Shown here in pieces: positions 23,985 through 33,818 of a stretch of DNA of 64,000 nt. Both the position numbers and the translations under genes were made by a program. Every line of letters starts with the position of its first letter. The first letter of the stretch is position 1. Origin of the DNA: Enemella evansiae (GTDB lineage Bacteria; Actinomycetota; Actinomycetes; Propionibacteriales; Propionibacteriaceae); contig NZ_NMVP01000034.1 of the NCBI RefSeq assembly GCF_002250705.1, forward strand, positions 245,164 through 309,163, in the 5' to 3' direction. The notes under the pieces are model-generated. The model did no database searches, was not told the DNA's origin, and saw only the letters and a program-made list of their open reading frames with translations.

Positions 23985-25361
23985 ATGGCGGAGAAGAGCA
24001 GCAGTGCGCGGGTGATCCTGGTGCTGTGCCTGTGCGGCACGGCCGCCGCGCTGCAGCAGACCATCCTGGTACCGCTGCTGCCCCAGCTGCCCAGGCTGCT
24101 CGGGACCACCGCCGCGAACGCCTCCTGGCTGGTCACCGTCACCCTGCTCAGCGGCGCGGTGGCGACCCCGGTGATCACCCGGTTGGCCGATCTGCACGGC
24201 AAACGCCGGATGCTGCTCACTGCGCTGGCCGCGATGATGATCGGCGCGGTCGTCGGCTCGGTGTTCCCCACCCTGATCGGCGCGATCGTCGCCCGCGCCC
24301 TGCAGGGCATGGGGCTGGCACTGATCCCGACCGCGATCGCCACGCTGCGCGACGAACTGCCACCGCACCGGGTCTCGCTCGGCATCTCACTGATGAGCGC
24401 GACCATGGCGATCGGCGCCGGACTGGGCATGCCACTGTCCGGACTGATCGCCTCGCAACTGCCCTGGCAGGCGATCTTCTGGGTGACGGGGCTGACGGCG
24501 GCGGTGATGGCGGTGCTGGTCTTCACCACCGTACGCCCGGGACGGGCGTACGCCCGCGGCAGCTTCGACTGGCCGGGTACCGCGCTGCTCTCGGCGGCCC
24601 TGGTGGCCGGGCTGCTGGTGCTCTCCAAGGGCCCGAGCTGGGGATTCCTCACCCCGACCACCCTGATCCTGCTGGTCGGCACCGCGGTGCTGCTGGCGAT
24701 CTGGATCCCGGTCGAGCTGCGCCGACCAAGCCCGCTGGTGGATCTGCGGACCGCGAGCCGGCCGGCGGTGCTGATGGCGAACACCGCCTCGGTACTGCTC
24801 GGGCTGGCGATGATGACCAACATGCTGACCACCTCGCTGGTGCTGCAGGCGCCGCGGGAGTCGGGTTACGGGCTGGGCCTGGACCTGCTGACCACCGGGT
24901 TGTGGATGGCGCCGACCGCGATCGCCTTCGGCGCGACCGCACCGGTGTCGAGCCTGATGCTGAACTCGATCGGCGCGCAGACCACGCTGCTGATCGGCGC
25001 ATCGGTGATGGCACTGGGGTTCTGGACCCGGGCGCTGACCGGGCAGCAGTTGTGGCAGGTGGTGCTCGCCTCGACGGTGATCGGGGTCGGCACCTCGCTC
25101 ACCTTCGCGGCGATGCCGGCGCTGGTGATGGCCTCGGTACCGCTGTCGGAGACCGCGTCCGCCAACGGGTTGAACACCTTGCTGCGCTCGGTCGGCACCT
25201 CGTGCGGGTCGGCGCTGCTGGCGGCGTTCACCACCGCGACCGCGCTCCCGGGCGCCGCAGTCCCGAGCCGGTTCGGGGCCGAGGCGGTGCTGGTGATCGC
25301 CGGCTGCGCGGCCGCGCTGGCGGCGCTGCTGGCCTTCCTCATGCGCCGGCTGAGGTCTTGA
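23985..25361 (+). CDS. MFS drug/metabolite exporter (DHA2-like)
   Basis: 458 residues with about 14 hydrophobic helices. The motif-A loop between helices 2 and 3 is ITRLADLHGKRRMLLTALA. The helix-5 antiporter motif C is present as SATMAIGAGLGMPLSGLIA, so this is probably a proton-driven exporter of the EmrB/QacA type. The substrate is unknown. The last 23 bases overlap the convergent DUF1361 gene. It starts at ATG 23985, 56 bases from the acyl-CoA dehydrogenase start. Confidence 0.87.
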   Translation: MAEKSSSARVILVLCLCGTAAALQQTILVPLLPQLPRLLGTTAANASWLVTVTLLSGAVATPVITRLADLHGKRRMLLTALAAMMIGAVVGSVFPTLIGAIVARALQGMGLALIPTAIATLRDELPPHRVSLGISLMSATMAIGAGLGMPLSGLIASQLPWQAIFWVTGLTAAVMAVLVFTTVRPGRAYARGSFDWPGTALLSAALVAGLLVLSKGPSWGFLTPTTLILLVGTAVLLAIWIPVELRRPSPLVDLRTASRPAVLMANTASVLLGLAMMTNMLTTSLVLQAPRESGYGLGLDLLTTGLWMAPTAIAFGATAPVSSLMLNSIGAQTTLLIGASVMALGFWTRALTGQQLWQVVLASTVIGVGTSLTFAAMPALVMASVPLSETASANGLNTLLRSVGTSCGSALLAAFTTATALPGAAVPSRFGAEAVLVIAGCAAALAALLAFLMRRLRS

Positions 25362-25992
25362 GCGAGTCCGGGGTCAACGACCAGATGGTGAGGTAGGCGA
25401 AGCAGAAGAAGGCCGCGACGGCGACGGCCACACCGGTGGATTCGACGTGGGCGAACGGCGACCGCACCCAGTCGAGGGTGGCGGCGATGACCGCGTCGGG
25501 ACGGGTCAGCAGATCCCACGAGTTCCAGCGCTGGAAGCGCCCGATGACCACGCCCACCGCGCACAGTCCCACCGATGCGATGACGGTGAGCCAACCCCAG
25601 AGGCGGCCGAATTCGCGGTGGATGCGCCGATGCACCAGCAGCAGCGAGACCACGCCGAGCAGGATCCCGGTCCAGGCCGCGAACCCGTACTGCAGCACAT
25701 GCCGCCACAGATTCTCGCCACCGCCGAGGTGCACCAGGTCGGTCACCAGATAGGGCGCATTGGGCAGGAAGGCCAACCATCCGGCGCCGAGCGGCAGCAG
25801 CGCCCAGCGTCGCCGCACCACGGCGAATCCGGCCGCGCACAGCATCGGGATCCAGGCCAGGAACAGGTTCCACACCAGGAATCGGGTGGGGTAGGTCAGC
25901 GGCGCCGCCGGGTCGGTGACGCCGAGCGCCACGGTGAGCGCGGTGGTCGCGAGCAGGAATCCGATCAGCAGTGCCCCACGCAGTCTGGTCAT
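25339..25992 (-). CDS. DUF1361 integral membrane protein
   Basis: 217 residues with six hydrophobic helices. The conserved DUF1361 segment is visible in RFLVWNLFLAWIPMLCAAGF, then WLAFLPNAPYLVTDLVHLGG, then HREFGRLWGW and GRFQRWNSWDLLTRPDAVI. The family's function is unknown. It is separated from purE by only 38 bases and has the same direction, so it may belong to the purK-purE transcript, though no functional link is apparent. Confidence 0.88.
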   Translation of the reverse strand: MTRLRGALLIGFLLATTALTVALGVTDPAAPLTYPTRFLVWNLFLAWIPMLCAAGFAVVRRRWALLPLGAGWLAFLPNAPYLVTDLVHLGGGENLWRHVLQYGFAAWTGILLGVVSLLLVHRRIHREFGRLWGWLTVIASVGLCAVGVVIGRFQRWNSWDLLTRPDAVIAATLDWVRSPFAHVESTGVAVAVAAFFCFAYLTIWSLTPDSLKTSAGA

Positions 25993-26030
25993 GACTCCAG
26001 TGTGCCGGGGCGCCGGTCAGCTTCGCCGGC

Positions 26031-26570
26031 TCAGTTTCCGCGGACCCGCTCCCCCTTCATCCGCGCGGAGTCGGCCAGCGCCTGCTGGAAGGCCAGCACC
26101 TGCGCGGTCATCGCCGGGTCGCCGGCGGCCAGGATCCGGATCGCCAGCAGCCCGGCGTTGCGGGCATTGCCGATCGACACCGTCGCCACCGGTACCCCGG
26201 CCGGCATCTGCACGATCGAGAGCAGCGAATCCATCCCGTCGAGATATTTCAGCGGCACCGGTACGCCGATCACCGGCAGCGGTGTGACGGCCGCGAGCAT
26301 GCCCGGCAGGTGCGCGGCCCCGCCGGCACCGGCGATGATCACCTCGAGCCCGCGTTCGTGCGCCCGCCGGCCGTAGTCGAGCATCTCGGTCGGCATCCGG
26401 TGGGCGGAGACCACATCGGCCTCGTAGGCGACGCCGAACTCCAGGCAGGCCTCGGCGGCCGCCTGCATCGTCGGCCAGTCGGAATCCGAACCCATCACGA
26501 TGCCGATTCGTGCGGGGGACGACCCCCGCACCCCCGCGCTCGCGGGGGACGATTGCTGCTGTTCAGTCAT
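26031..26570 (-). CDS. purE: 5-(carboxyamino)imidazole ribonucleotide mutase
   Basis: 179 residues from ATG 26570 (TTG 26579 is possible). It moves the carboxyl group of N5-CAIR to C4 in purine synthesis. The class I PurE signature is clear: [49 protein letters not shown], and VGVPV-like [20 protein letters not shown]. It overlaps the purK stop by eight bases. About 15 residues between the start and the core ([15 protein letters not shown]) are encoded by a pair of perfect GC-rich hairpins and are not family sequence. Confidence 0.95.
   Translation of the reverse strand: MTEQQQSSPASAGVRGSSPARIGIVMGSDSDWPTMQAAAEACLEFGVAYEADVVSAHRMPTEMLDYGRRAHERGLEVIIAGAGGAAHLPGMLAAVTPLPVIGVPVPLKYLDGMDSLLSIVQMPAGVPVATVSIGNARNAGLLAIRILAAGDPAMTAQVLAFQQALADSARMKGERVRGN
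26510..26548. repeat. Back-to-back perfect hairpins within the 5' end of purE
   Basis: GTGCGGGGG (26510-26518) pairs with CCCCCGCAC (26523-26531). Then CCCCCGCG (26531-26538) pairs with CGCGGGGG (26541-26548). The two stems abut. They look like an inserted REP-type element translated as part of PurE, or a structure limiting purE translation after purK. Confidence 0.8.
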
Positions 26571-27732
26571 GTCCTTCAATCCCCATCAGATAGTTGGCGG
26601 CGTGCTCGGCGCGGCGGCGCACCTCGTCGAGGTCGTCGCCGAAGGTGTTCACGTGGCCGACCTTGCGCCCCGGTTTCACGTCCTTGCCGTAGAGCTCGAC
26701 GCGCAGCCGGCGGTCGCGGGCGAAGCAGTGCAGCAGCGCGCTGGTCAGATCCTCGACACTGCCGCCGAGCACATTGGCCATCACGGTCCAGGGCGCCCGG
26801 GTGCTGGGGTCGCCGAGGGGCAGGTCGAGCACCGCGCGCAGGTGGTTCTCGAACTGGGAGGTGTGCGCGCCGTCGATGGTCCAGTGGCCGGTGTTGTGCG
26901 GCCGCATCGCGAGCTCGTTGATCACCACCGAGCCGTCGCGGCGTTCCATCAGTTCGACCGCCAGCATGCCGACGACCTCGAGGTCGTGGGCGACGGTGAG
27001 CGCGAGCTTCTGCGCGGCGATCGCCTGCTCCTCGGTCAGCCCCGGGGCCGGGGTGATGGTCTCCACGCAGATCCCGCCGCGCTGGATCGACTCGCTGACC
27101 GGGTACGCCACCGCCTGTCCGCTGGGTGAGCGGACGACCAGCGCGGACAGTTCGCGGGCGAAGTCGACGAGTTCCTCGGCGACGATCGTGGTGCCCTCGC
27201 CGACGCCGTCGAACAGCTCGTCGGCCTCGGCCGGGCCGTCGAGTTTCCAGACGCCCTTGCCGTCGTAGCCACCGCGGGCGATCTTGGCGATGATCGGCCA
27301 GCCCTGCTCGTCGCCGAAGGCGCGCAGGGCGGCCGCGTCGGTGACGATCCGGTACGCCGGGGCGTACGCGGAGAGGCGTTCGCGCATCACGGCCTTGTCC
27401 TGGGCGTTGATCAGCGCCGCCGGGCCGGGGCGCACCTGGACACCGGTTGCCTCCAGTTCGCGGAGCAACCCGGTCGGGACATGCTCGTGGTCGAAGGTGA
27501 TCACATCGCAGTCGGCGGCGAACGCCTTCACGGTGTCGGGGTCGTCGTGGTCGCCGACGACCACGTCGTGGGCGACCTGGGCGGCGCTCACCTCCGGCCC
27601 CTCGGCGAGCACCCGGACGGTGATGCCGAGCTTGATCGAGGCGGCGTACATCATCCGGGCCAGCTGGCCGCCGCCGATCACACCGACGACGAAAGATCTG
27701 GTCTCGGGGGAACTCGGTTCGGGCACCGGCAC
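26563..27732 (-). CDS. purK: 5-(carboxyamino)imidazole ribonucleotide synthase
   Basis: 389 residues. An ATP-grasp enzyme that carboxylates AIR with bicarbonate to give N5-CAIR, the substrate of PurE next door. N-terminal [19 protein letters not shown], then the ATP-grasp core [18 protein letters not shown], the [19 protein letters not shown] segment, and [20 protein letters not shown] at the metal site are all present. purK precedes purE and overlaps it. Start ATG 27732. Confidence 0.95.
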   Translation of the reverse strand: MPVPEPSSPETRSFVVGVIGGGQLARMMYAASIKLGITVRVLAEGPEVSAAQVAHDVVVGDHDDPDTVKAFAADCDVITFDHEHVPTGLLRELEATGVQVRPGPAALINAQDKAVMRERLSAYAPAYRIVTDAAALRAFGDEQGWPIIAKIARGGYDGKGVWKLDGPAEADELFDGVGEGTTIVAEELVDFARELSALVVRSPSGQAVAYPVSESIQRGGICVETITPAPGLTEEQAIAAQKLALTVAHDLEVVGMLAVELMERRDGSVVINELAMRPHNTGHWTIDGAHTSQFENHLRAVLDLPLGDPSTRAPWTVMANVLGGSVEDLTSALLHCFARDRRLRVELYGKDVKPGRKVGHVNTFGDDLDEVRRRAEHAANYLMGIEGHD

Positions 27733-27757
27733 AGCCTAGCGGGATCGTCACCCCGGC

Positions 27758-28728
27758 TCAGCGTGCGCGGAAGGTCTCCCGGTAGTGGGCCGGCGTACTG
27801 CCGACGAGCCGCCGGAAATGCTGCCGCAGCTGGGTCGGCGAACCGTAGCCGACCCGCTGGCCGATCCGTTCCACCGAGAGGTCCGAGCTCTCCAGCAGTT
27901 CCTGAGCGAGCCGGATCCGTTGCTCGGTCAGCCAACGCAGCGGGGTGGTCCCGAGGTCGCCGAGGAACCAGCGGTTGAGCTGCCGCGGGCTCACCCCGGC
28001 GTGCTGGGCCAGCGTGGTCACGTCGAGGGGTTCGTCGAGCCGGCCCAACGCCCAGTCCAGGGTCGGCGCCAGGCCGGGACCCGGTGTCGGGATGACCGGC
28101 CGCTCGACATATTGCAGCTGGCTGCCGTGGCGTTGCGGCGCGGCCACCATCCGCCGCGCGATCGCCGCAGCGACCGCCTGGCCGAGCTCCCGGCGTACCA
28201 GATACAGGCAGGTGTCGACCGCGGCCGCCGTGCCGGCGGCGGTGATCACGTCCCCGTGGTCGATGAACAGTTCGTCGGAGACCACCTCGGTCTTCGGGTA
28301 CGCCGCAGCGAGCCGGTCGGCGTACATCCAGTGCGTGGTCACCCGCCGACCGTTGAGCAACCCGGCCTGCGCCAGCAGGAACGCGCCCGAGCACAGGGAC
28401 AGCACGGTGGCACCGGTGGCATGCGCGGCGCGGATGGCGGTGATCTCGGCGTCGGTGCCGGGCGTGGGTTCGGCGGCGGCGCTGACGATCAGCACGTCGG
28501 CACCGGTGATGCCATCGAGACCGTGGGCGGCGACCAGGCCGAGCGGGCGGTGTGCTTGGTCGGCACCGGGGCGGAGCGATCGAGCAGGTCGCGGTCGGCG
28601 CAGACGCGGTAGTCGATCGCCGGCAGGCCGATCTCGGTGCGGTCGATGCCGAAGACCTCGGCGGTCACCCCGAACTCGAACATCGACATGCTCGGGCGGA
28701 CCAGCACGGCGACCGAGCGGAGAGGCAT
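27758..28728 (-). pseudogene. GlxA-type AraC regulator, frameshifted
   Basis: The N-terminal part is in one frame from ATG 28728 (SVAVLVRPSMSMFEFGVTAE, typical of the DJ-1/PfpI-like domain) and runs to a stop at 28489. The rest is in another frame: LGLVAAHGLDGITGADVLIV at about 28555-28490, then ATVLSLCSGAFLLAQAGLLN (with the DJ-1-domain cysteine), then an AraC helix-turn-helix pair to 27758 (LAQHAGVSPRQLNRWF and VERIGQRVGYGSPTQLRQHF). Both parts are well conserved. A single one-base loss (or two-base gain) near 28545-28580 would explain this. Either the gene is decaying or the base call is wrong. Confidence 0.8.
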
Positions 28729-28810
28729 ACCACCATCATGGCACGAATCCGATGCCTGGTGTCATTCCAGCCACTCACGGTTCGGGGCGGTCTCCCGGCA
28801 GGCTCGCGGT

Positions 28811-30058
28811 GTGACTCGATCCGCACTCGCTCCCCCGACCGGGCTGGGCCGCGCCGGCGGGGTCGCCGCCGGCTTCGCCTCGGTGGTCGGCGCCGGACTG
28901 CTCGGCCTGCCGGCCGCGGTGCTGCACGAGACCGGGTCGGCCGCCGTGCTCACCTGGCTGGTCGCCGCGGTGCTCTGCGTGCCGATGATCGTGCTGTTCC
29001 GCGACACGGTGCTGCGTACGCCGGGCAGTTCCGATCCGCTGCGCGACGCGGTCCGGGCCGGACTGGGCCGGCGTTGGGGTGACCGGATCCCGCTGATGTT
29101 CCCGATGGTGGTGATGGTCGGGTTGCCGACGAACGCGGTGGTCGCGGCCAGCAACCTGGCGGCGGCCACCGGGTTGGCGGTGCCGCCGACCGTGCTGGCC
29201 GCGCTGCTGCTCGGACTGGCGGTGGCGACGAATCTGGCCGGCGCCGCCGCGGGCGCGCGGGTGCAGCAGTGGGGTGCGATCGCGCTGGTCGCGGTGCTCA
29301 CCGCGGTGCTGGTCTGGTTGCTCTCGCAACCGGTGCGCCCGGCCGAGGTGGTACCGACGGTGCCCGCGCTGGGTGCGGTACCGGCGGGGGTACTGCTGGC
29401 GTTCTGGGCGTTCGTCGGCTTCGAGAACCTGACCTTCCTGGCCCGCGATCTTTCCCATCCACGCAGGGATTTCACCGCGGTCTCGTTGATCTCGCTCGGG
29501 CTGCTGGTCACGCTGGCGATCGGGTTGACGCTGGCCATCGCGGTGCGGTCGGCGCCGGTTGCGGTCGATCCGGTCACCGGGCTGGTGGATGCCGCACGGG
29601 GCCTGCCGGGCGGCCCGGTCGGTGCCGTGGTGGTGGCACTGGCCGGCGCCGGCGGGATCCTGCTCAACGCGCTGGCCTGGGTGCGCGGCGTGGGGCTGGT
29701 GCTGGACAGCGCGGCCCGGGAGGGCCTGGCACCCGCCTGGATCGCGGGGCCGGATGCCCGCCAGCCGCGCCGCGCGATCGGGGTGCTGGCCGGTGGCTTC
29801 GCGGTGACCCTGGCGGTGCTGCAGGTCTTCCCGGGGCTGGTCGTCGATGCGCTCGCCGCCGCCAGCGCGGTGTTCGTGGTGATCTATCTGATCTGCATCG
29901 TGGCCTACGCCCGCAGTACCGGCCCGCGGCCCTGGACGCTGGCCAACCTCGCCCTTGTCCCGATCATGCTGGTCGCCCTCTGGCAGTCCGGCCTGCGCAG
30001 CGCGTACGCCCTGGTGGTGCTGTTCGTCGCCTCCCTGCTCACCCGCCGTCGCCACTGA
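28811..30058 (+). CDS. APC-family permease, YjeH-like (amino acid efflux)
   Basis: 415 residues with about 12 hydrophobic helices. The sequence GVAAGFASVVGAGLLGLPAA near the N-terminus and AFWAFVGFENLTFLARDLSH near residue 210 resemble the YjeH branch of APC transporters, which exports methionine and branched-chain amino acids in Escherichia coli. GTG 28811 is chosen because the conserved first helix begins about 15 residues later; a longer frame exists but looks non-coding. It is divergent from the broken GlxA-type gene. Substrate assignment is inference. Confidence 0.8.
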   Translation: MTRSALAPPTGLGRAGGVAAGFASVVGAGLLGLPAAVLHETGSAAVLTWLVAAVLCVPMIVLFRDTVLRTPGSSDPLRDAVRAGLGRRWGDRIPLMFPMVVMVGLPTNAVVAASNLAAATGLAVPPTVLAALLLGLAVATNLAGAAAGARVQQWGAIALVAVLTAVLVWLLSQPVRPAEVVPTVPALGAVPAGVLLAFWAFVGFENLTFLARDLSHPRRDFTAVSLISLGLLVTLAIGLTLAIAVRSAPVAVDPVTGLVDAARGLPGGPVGAVVVALAGAGGILLNALAWVRGVGLVLDSAAREGLAPAWIAGPDARQPRRAIGVLAGGFAVTLAVLQVFPGLVVDALAAASAVFVVIYLICIVAYARSTGPRPWTLANLALVPIMLVALWQSGLRSAYALVVLFVASLLTRRRH

Positions 30059-30060
30059 CG

Positions 30061-32355
30061 TCACGCCCCGGCGTACGCCTCCTCCGCGGTGAACGTGTGC
30101 CGACCCGCGGTGACCGAGCGCCGGGTGTTGTCGGGGAGCACGACCTCCGCGGACACGCCGTCCGGGACGACCACCTCGACCTCGATCCCGGCATCGGTAC
30201 GCCGCCAGCCGGATTCCACCCGCCCGTGCCGGGTCTCCAGCGCACCGTGTGCCCAGTCGAGCCCGGGCCCGGGTCGCGGTTGCAGCAGCAGCGCGCGGTG
30301 GCCGGGTGCGGCTGGTCGGATCCCGGCCACTACCTGGTAGAGCCAGTCGGCCACCGCACCGAGTGCGTAATGGTTGAACGAGGTCATCTCACCGGGGTTG
30401 ATCGAGCCATCGGGCAGCATCGAGTCCCAGCGTTCCCAGATCGTGGTGGCACCCATCGTCACCGGATACAGCCAGCTGGGGCACCCGGTCTCCAGCAACA
30501 GCCGGTAGGCGTGTTCGACGTAACCGTTCTCCGACAGCGCCCAGGTGACGAATGGAGTGCCCGCGAATCCTGTGGAGACACGGAATCCGGCCGCCTCCAC
30601 CACCTCGGCGAGTCGGGCCGCCGCGCGGGGCCGGATCTGCTCGTCGAGCAGCCCGAAGCAGAGCGCCAGCGCATACACGGTGGCGCAGTCGGAGCGGATG
30701 GTGCCGTCCTCGGCGACGTAGGCGTCGTTGAACGCGGTCCGGGTGCGATCGGCGAGCGCCTGCCAGCGTTCGGCATCCGAGTCATGGCCCAGTTCGCGGG
30801 CGGCCTCCGCGGCGAAGGCGGCGGAGCGGTAGAGGCAGGCGGTGGCGACCACACCGGAATCGGCCTTGGCGTTCCACGGTTCGTGCGGGGAGGCATCCGG
30901 GTCGAGCCAGTCGCCGAACTGGAATCCGGTGTCCCACAGGCCGCTGTCGGAGAGCCGCTGCTCCACCCCGTCGAGGTGCACGACCATCCCCGGGTAGTGC
31001 GCGGCCAACCGGTCCCGGTCGCCGTAGGCGTACCAGAGGGCCTGCGGCACCCAGACCGCCGCGTCACCCCAGATCGCGGTCGGGCCCTGCCAGCCCTCCA
31101 TCGCGGCGGTGAACTCCGGGGAGAACTGCGCGTGCTTGGTCAAGACGTCGGGCACCACGTGCGGCACCCAGCCGTTCGGACTGTTGCGGGCCTCCTCGGC
31201 CAGGTCGAGCAGCCAGCTGTGCAGGAAGTCCGCGACATCGAACTGGTACGCCGCAGTGGCGGCGTAGGCGGCGATGTCACCGGTCCAACCCAGGCGTTCG
31301 TCGCGCTGCGGACAGTCGGTGGGGACATCCAGGAAGTTGCCCTTCTGCCCCCACACCGAGTTGGCGACGAGCTGATTCACCCGGTCATCGGAGCAGCTGA
31401 ACCAACCGGTTCGGGTCATCGCCGAGTGCACCACCACCGCCTCGAGATCGTCGGCGGTGAGCTCCCCCGGCCAACCGGTGACCTCGGCGTACCGGAAACC
31501 GTGGAAGGTGAAGGTCGGTTCGAAGAAGTCCTCACCACCGGAGAGGGTGAAGGTGTCGGTCTGCTTCGCCGAGCGCAACGGCCGGGTGCCCAGTTCGCCG
31601 TCCTCGAGCACCTCCGCATGCCGGATGGTGATCACCGTACCCTCGGGGCCGATGACGGTGAAGCGGAGCCAACCGACCAGATTCTGGCCGAAATCGACCA
31701 GCGTCGCACCCGAAGGGGAACGCCAGATCTCCTGCGGGCGCAGGGTTTCCTGGCGGGTGACCGGCGGACCGGAGTGCGGCACCAGCCTGGTGCGATCGAT
31801 CTCGGCCTCCCGGACCTGGAGCGGATCGGGGTTGCCGCGGCGCCGGGCGTCGATCGCCTGGCCGTCGTAGAGACTGTTGGCGAGGGTGTCGGTGGTCTGC
31901 GCGGACCAGTCCGGGCCGGTCGCGATGACCTGTTCGCTGCCGTCGTCGAAGCCGATCACCAGGGCGCCCAGGAATGCCAGTTCTTCACCGTAGTTGGCGT
32001 GGGCACCCTCGAACCCCAGGTCGCCGCGCCACCACCCGTTGCCGAGGCGCACGGTCACCCGATTCTCTTCCTCGGTGAGCAATGCGGCGACATCGGTCGC
32101 GGTGACCGGCAGCCGCCATTCATAGCTCGACCAGCCGGGGTTGAGCACGGAATCGTCGATCGGGCGATCGTTGACCGCGACCTCGAAGACGCCGTGCGCG
32201 GTCGCCCACAGCGTGGCGGACCGGACGCGGTCGACCGGTTGGTCCAGTCGGAAGGCGGTCGTCAGGGCGACGACTTCGTCGCGGCCGACGTCCGCGGTGA
32301 TCGCTACGGCGGTGTTCGGGGCGTCGGTGTTGAGGGCGTCGGTGCGGGTGGTCAT
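30061..32355 (-). CDS. Alpha-L-rhamnosidase (GH78)
   Basis: 764 residues without a signal peptide, so cytoplasmic. The N-terminal beta domains (about 1-310) contain the family sequence DFGQNLVGWLRFTVIGPEGT and IRHAEVLEDG. The catalytic (alpha/alpha)6 barrel begins at about residue 340 with FLDVPTDCPQRDERLGWTGD, where the DERLGW segment carries the general acid. Later GATTIWERWDSMLPDGSINP and MTSFNHYALGAVADWLY complete the GH78 signature. It should remove terminal rhamnose from imported rhamnosides. It overlaps the upstream MFS gene as ATGA, so transport and hydrolysis are coupled. Confidence 0.92.
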   Translation of the reverse strand: MTTRTDALNTDAPNTAVAITADVGRDEVVALTTAFRLDQPVDRVRSATLWATAHGVFEVAVNDRPIDDSVLNPGWSSYEWRLPVTATDVAALLTEEENRVTVRLGNGWWRGDLGFEGAHANYGEELAFLGALVIGFDDGSEQVIATGPDWSAQTTDTLANSLYDGQAIDARRRGNPDPLQVREAEIDRTRLVPHSGPPVTRQETLRPQEIWRSPSGATLVDFGQNLVGWLRFTVIGPEGTVITIRHAEVLEDGELGTRPLRSAKQTDTFTLSGGEDFFEPTFTFHGFRYAEVTGWPGELTADDLEAVVVHSAMTRTGWFSCSDDRVNQLVANSVWGQKGNFLDVPTDCPQRDERLGWTGDIAAYAATAAYQFDVADFLHSWLLDLAEEARNSPNGWVPHVVPDVLTKHAQFSPEFTAAMEGWQGPTAIWGDAAVWVPQALWYAYGDRDRLAAHYPGMVVHLDGVEQRLSDSGLWDTGFQFGDWLDPDASPHEPWNAKADSGVVATACLYRSAAFAAEAARELGHDSDAERWQALADRTRTAFNDAYVAEDGTIRSDCATVYALALCFGLLDEQIRPRAAARLAEVVEAAGFRVSTGFAGTPFVTWALSENGYVEHAYRLLLETGCPSWLYPVTMGATTIWERWDSMLPDGSINPGEMTSFNHYALGAVADWLYQVVAGIRPAAPGHRALLLQPRPGPGLDWAHGALETRHGRVESGWRRTDAGIEVEVVVPDGVSAEVVLPDNTRRSVTAGRHTFTAEEAYAGA

Positions 32356-33677
32356 CGAAGGGCCTCCGGGGTGTTCGATCCGTGCGGGGATGAGGTGTCG
32401 AGGTCGTGGGTGGTCTCCAACCGCTCCTCGGCCTCGAACTCATTGCGCTGCCGGCCGGCGAAGCCCCACCAGGCGATACCGAGGCCGGCGGCGACGATGA
32501 CGCCGAGGGTCGCATACAACGGCCGCGGGCCCATGTCGGTGAGCAGGTTCGGGGTGAACAGGGCGAGTACGCCGGCAGCGATCCGGGCGAAGGAAATGAT
32601 CGCGCCCTGCGCCGAGGAGCGCAGCATGGTCGGGAACGATTCCTGGGTCCAGACCTTCATGATCCCCTCGAAGGCGAAGGCACCGCCGAACCCGCCGAGG
32701 ACACCGGAGAGGATCCACATCGGCAGCGAGAATCCGAACAGGGCGGGCACGAAGTAGCTGCCGATCATCAGCGCCGCACCGAAGACGAAGTAGTGCATCC
32801 GGTAGCGGGTACCGACGATCCGCATGAACCAGATGGCGCCGACGATGCCGACCGGGAAGCCCAGCATGCCGAGCAGGGAGGCCTGGGAGATGCTCAGCCC
32901 GACGATGTCGACGCCGATCTTGGTGCCGAACTGGCCACCGGTGTTGGCCGCCAGGTTCGTCAGGCAGTAGAAGAACAGCAGCGCGATGAACGGCTTGGCG
33001 TACGGGCCCTTCACGAGTTCGCCGAGTGCCACCTTCTCGGCGCGGATCGTGCTGACACCGCGGCGCCGCTCCTCGCAGGCCTTCAGCCAGCTCGGGGTCT
33101 CCGGGAGCGAGATCCGCAGCACCAGTAACAAGAACGCCACCACGCCGATGTGGGCGTACATGATCTGACCGCCCAGGCGGCCGAGGTCACCGACCAGGCC
33201 GCCGAGCAGGATGGTCACCAGGACGCCGACGCTCCACAGCATGTTGGAGAGACCGAGGATCGCGCCGCGGTTCTTGTCGGTGGCATTCTCTGCGATCGTC
33301 GCCAGCGAGACCGGCAGATCCGCACCGGAGCCCACGCCGACCAGGATGGTCCCGATCAGCAGGGTCGGGAAGCTCGCGCCGAAGATGAGGAACGCGGTGC
33401 CCACGACGATCATCGCCATCGTCGCCATGAACACCCGCCGACGCCCGAACGCATCACCCAGCTTGCCGCCGGTCATCGCTCCGAGGGCGATGCCGAAGGT
33501 GAGGATTCCCGACAGCACCCCGAACTGGGTGTCCGAGAGTCCGATGGTCTGTTGATAGACCACGAGCGCGATCCCGTTGGAGACGATCGCCGCGGAGTCG
33601 ATGTAGGACGCCATGCCCGACACCACCCCCACCCACCACGGATTGGGCGCCTTCGCGACACCGGTTGACTGCGACAC
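32352..33677 (-). CDS. MFS transporter, sugar-porter-like, coupled to rhamnosidase
   Basis: 441 residues from GTG 33677 with AAAGGGGAA upstream. Twelve helices. The motif-A loop is GGKLGDAFGRRRVFMATMAM, and after helix 6 comes PETPSWLKACEERRR, a form of the PESPRWL sugar-porter motif. Likely substrates are plant or microbial rhamnosides, because the stop overlaps the GH78 start. An operator-like palindrome lies 30-45 bases upstream. Confidence 0.85.
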   Translation of the reverse strand: MSQSTGVAKAPNPWWVGVVSGMASYIDSAAIVSNGIALVVYQQTIGLSDTQFGVLSGILTFGIALGAMTGGKLGDAFGRRRVFMATMAMIVVGTAFLIFGASFPTLLIGTILVGVGSGADLPVSLATIAENATDKNRGAILGLSNMLWSVGVLVTILLGGLVGDLGRLGGQIMYAHIGVVAFLLLVLRISLPETPSWLKACEERRRGVSTIRAEKVALGELVKGPYAKPFIALLFFYCLTNLAANTGGQFGTKIGVDIVGLSISQASLLGMLGFPVGIVGAIWFMRIVGTRYRMHYFVFGAALMIGSYFVPALFGFSLPMWILSGVLGGFGGAFAFEGIMKVWTQESFPTMLRSSAQGAIISFARIAAGVLALFTPNLLTDMGPRPLYATLGVIVAAGLGIAWWGFAGRQRNEFEAEERLETTHDLDTSSPHGSNTPEALR

Positions 33678-33688
33678 AGGGTTCCCCT

Positions 33689-33732
33689 TTGAACGATGTG
33701 GTTGTCGATTGAATCGACTCAATTTCGTTCAA
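33689..33732. promoter_or_regulatory. LacI-like palindrome upstream of the rhamnoside operon
   Basis: ATTGAATCGACTCAAT (33708-33723) is a palindrome around a central CG with one mismatched pair, the form of LacI/GalR-family operators. It is enclosed by an outer inverted pair TTGAACGA (33689-33696) and TCGTTCAA (33725-33732). No LacI gene is in the window. Confidence 0.55.
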
Positions 33733-33818
33733 ACGTAAGGGCCCCGGTTCGAGTTGGCAAGAGGTCGACACGGATTGGAATGCCGAACCGGCGCACCACC
33801 CAGGCGTCGCGCCCCTGG

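Noticed and set aside
29269..32757. 1162-residue open frame on the plus strand
   Set aside because: It overlaps the YjeH-like permease in another frame and lies antisense to the rhamnosidase; no recognisable domain.
30061..33677. Prophage or integrative element around the rhamnoside and helicase genes
   Set aside because: No integrase, structural phage gene, tRNA target or composition shift was found; the UvrD-like helicase is a common chromosomal type.
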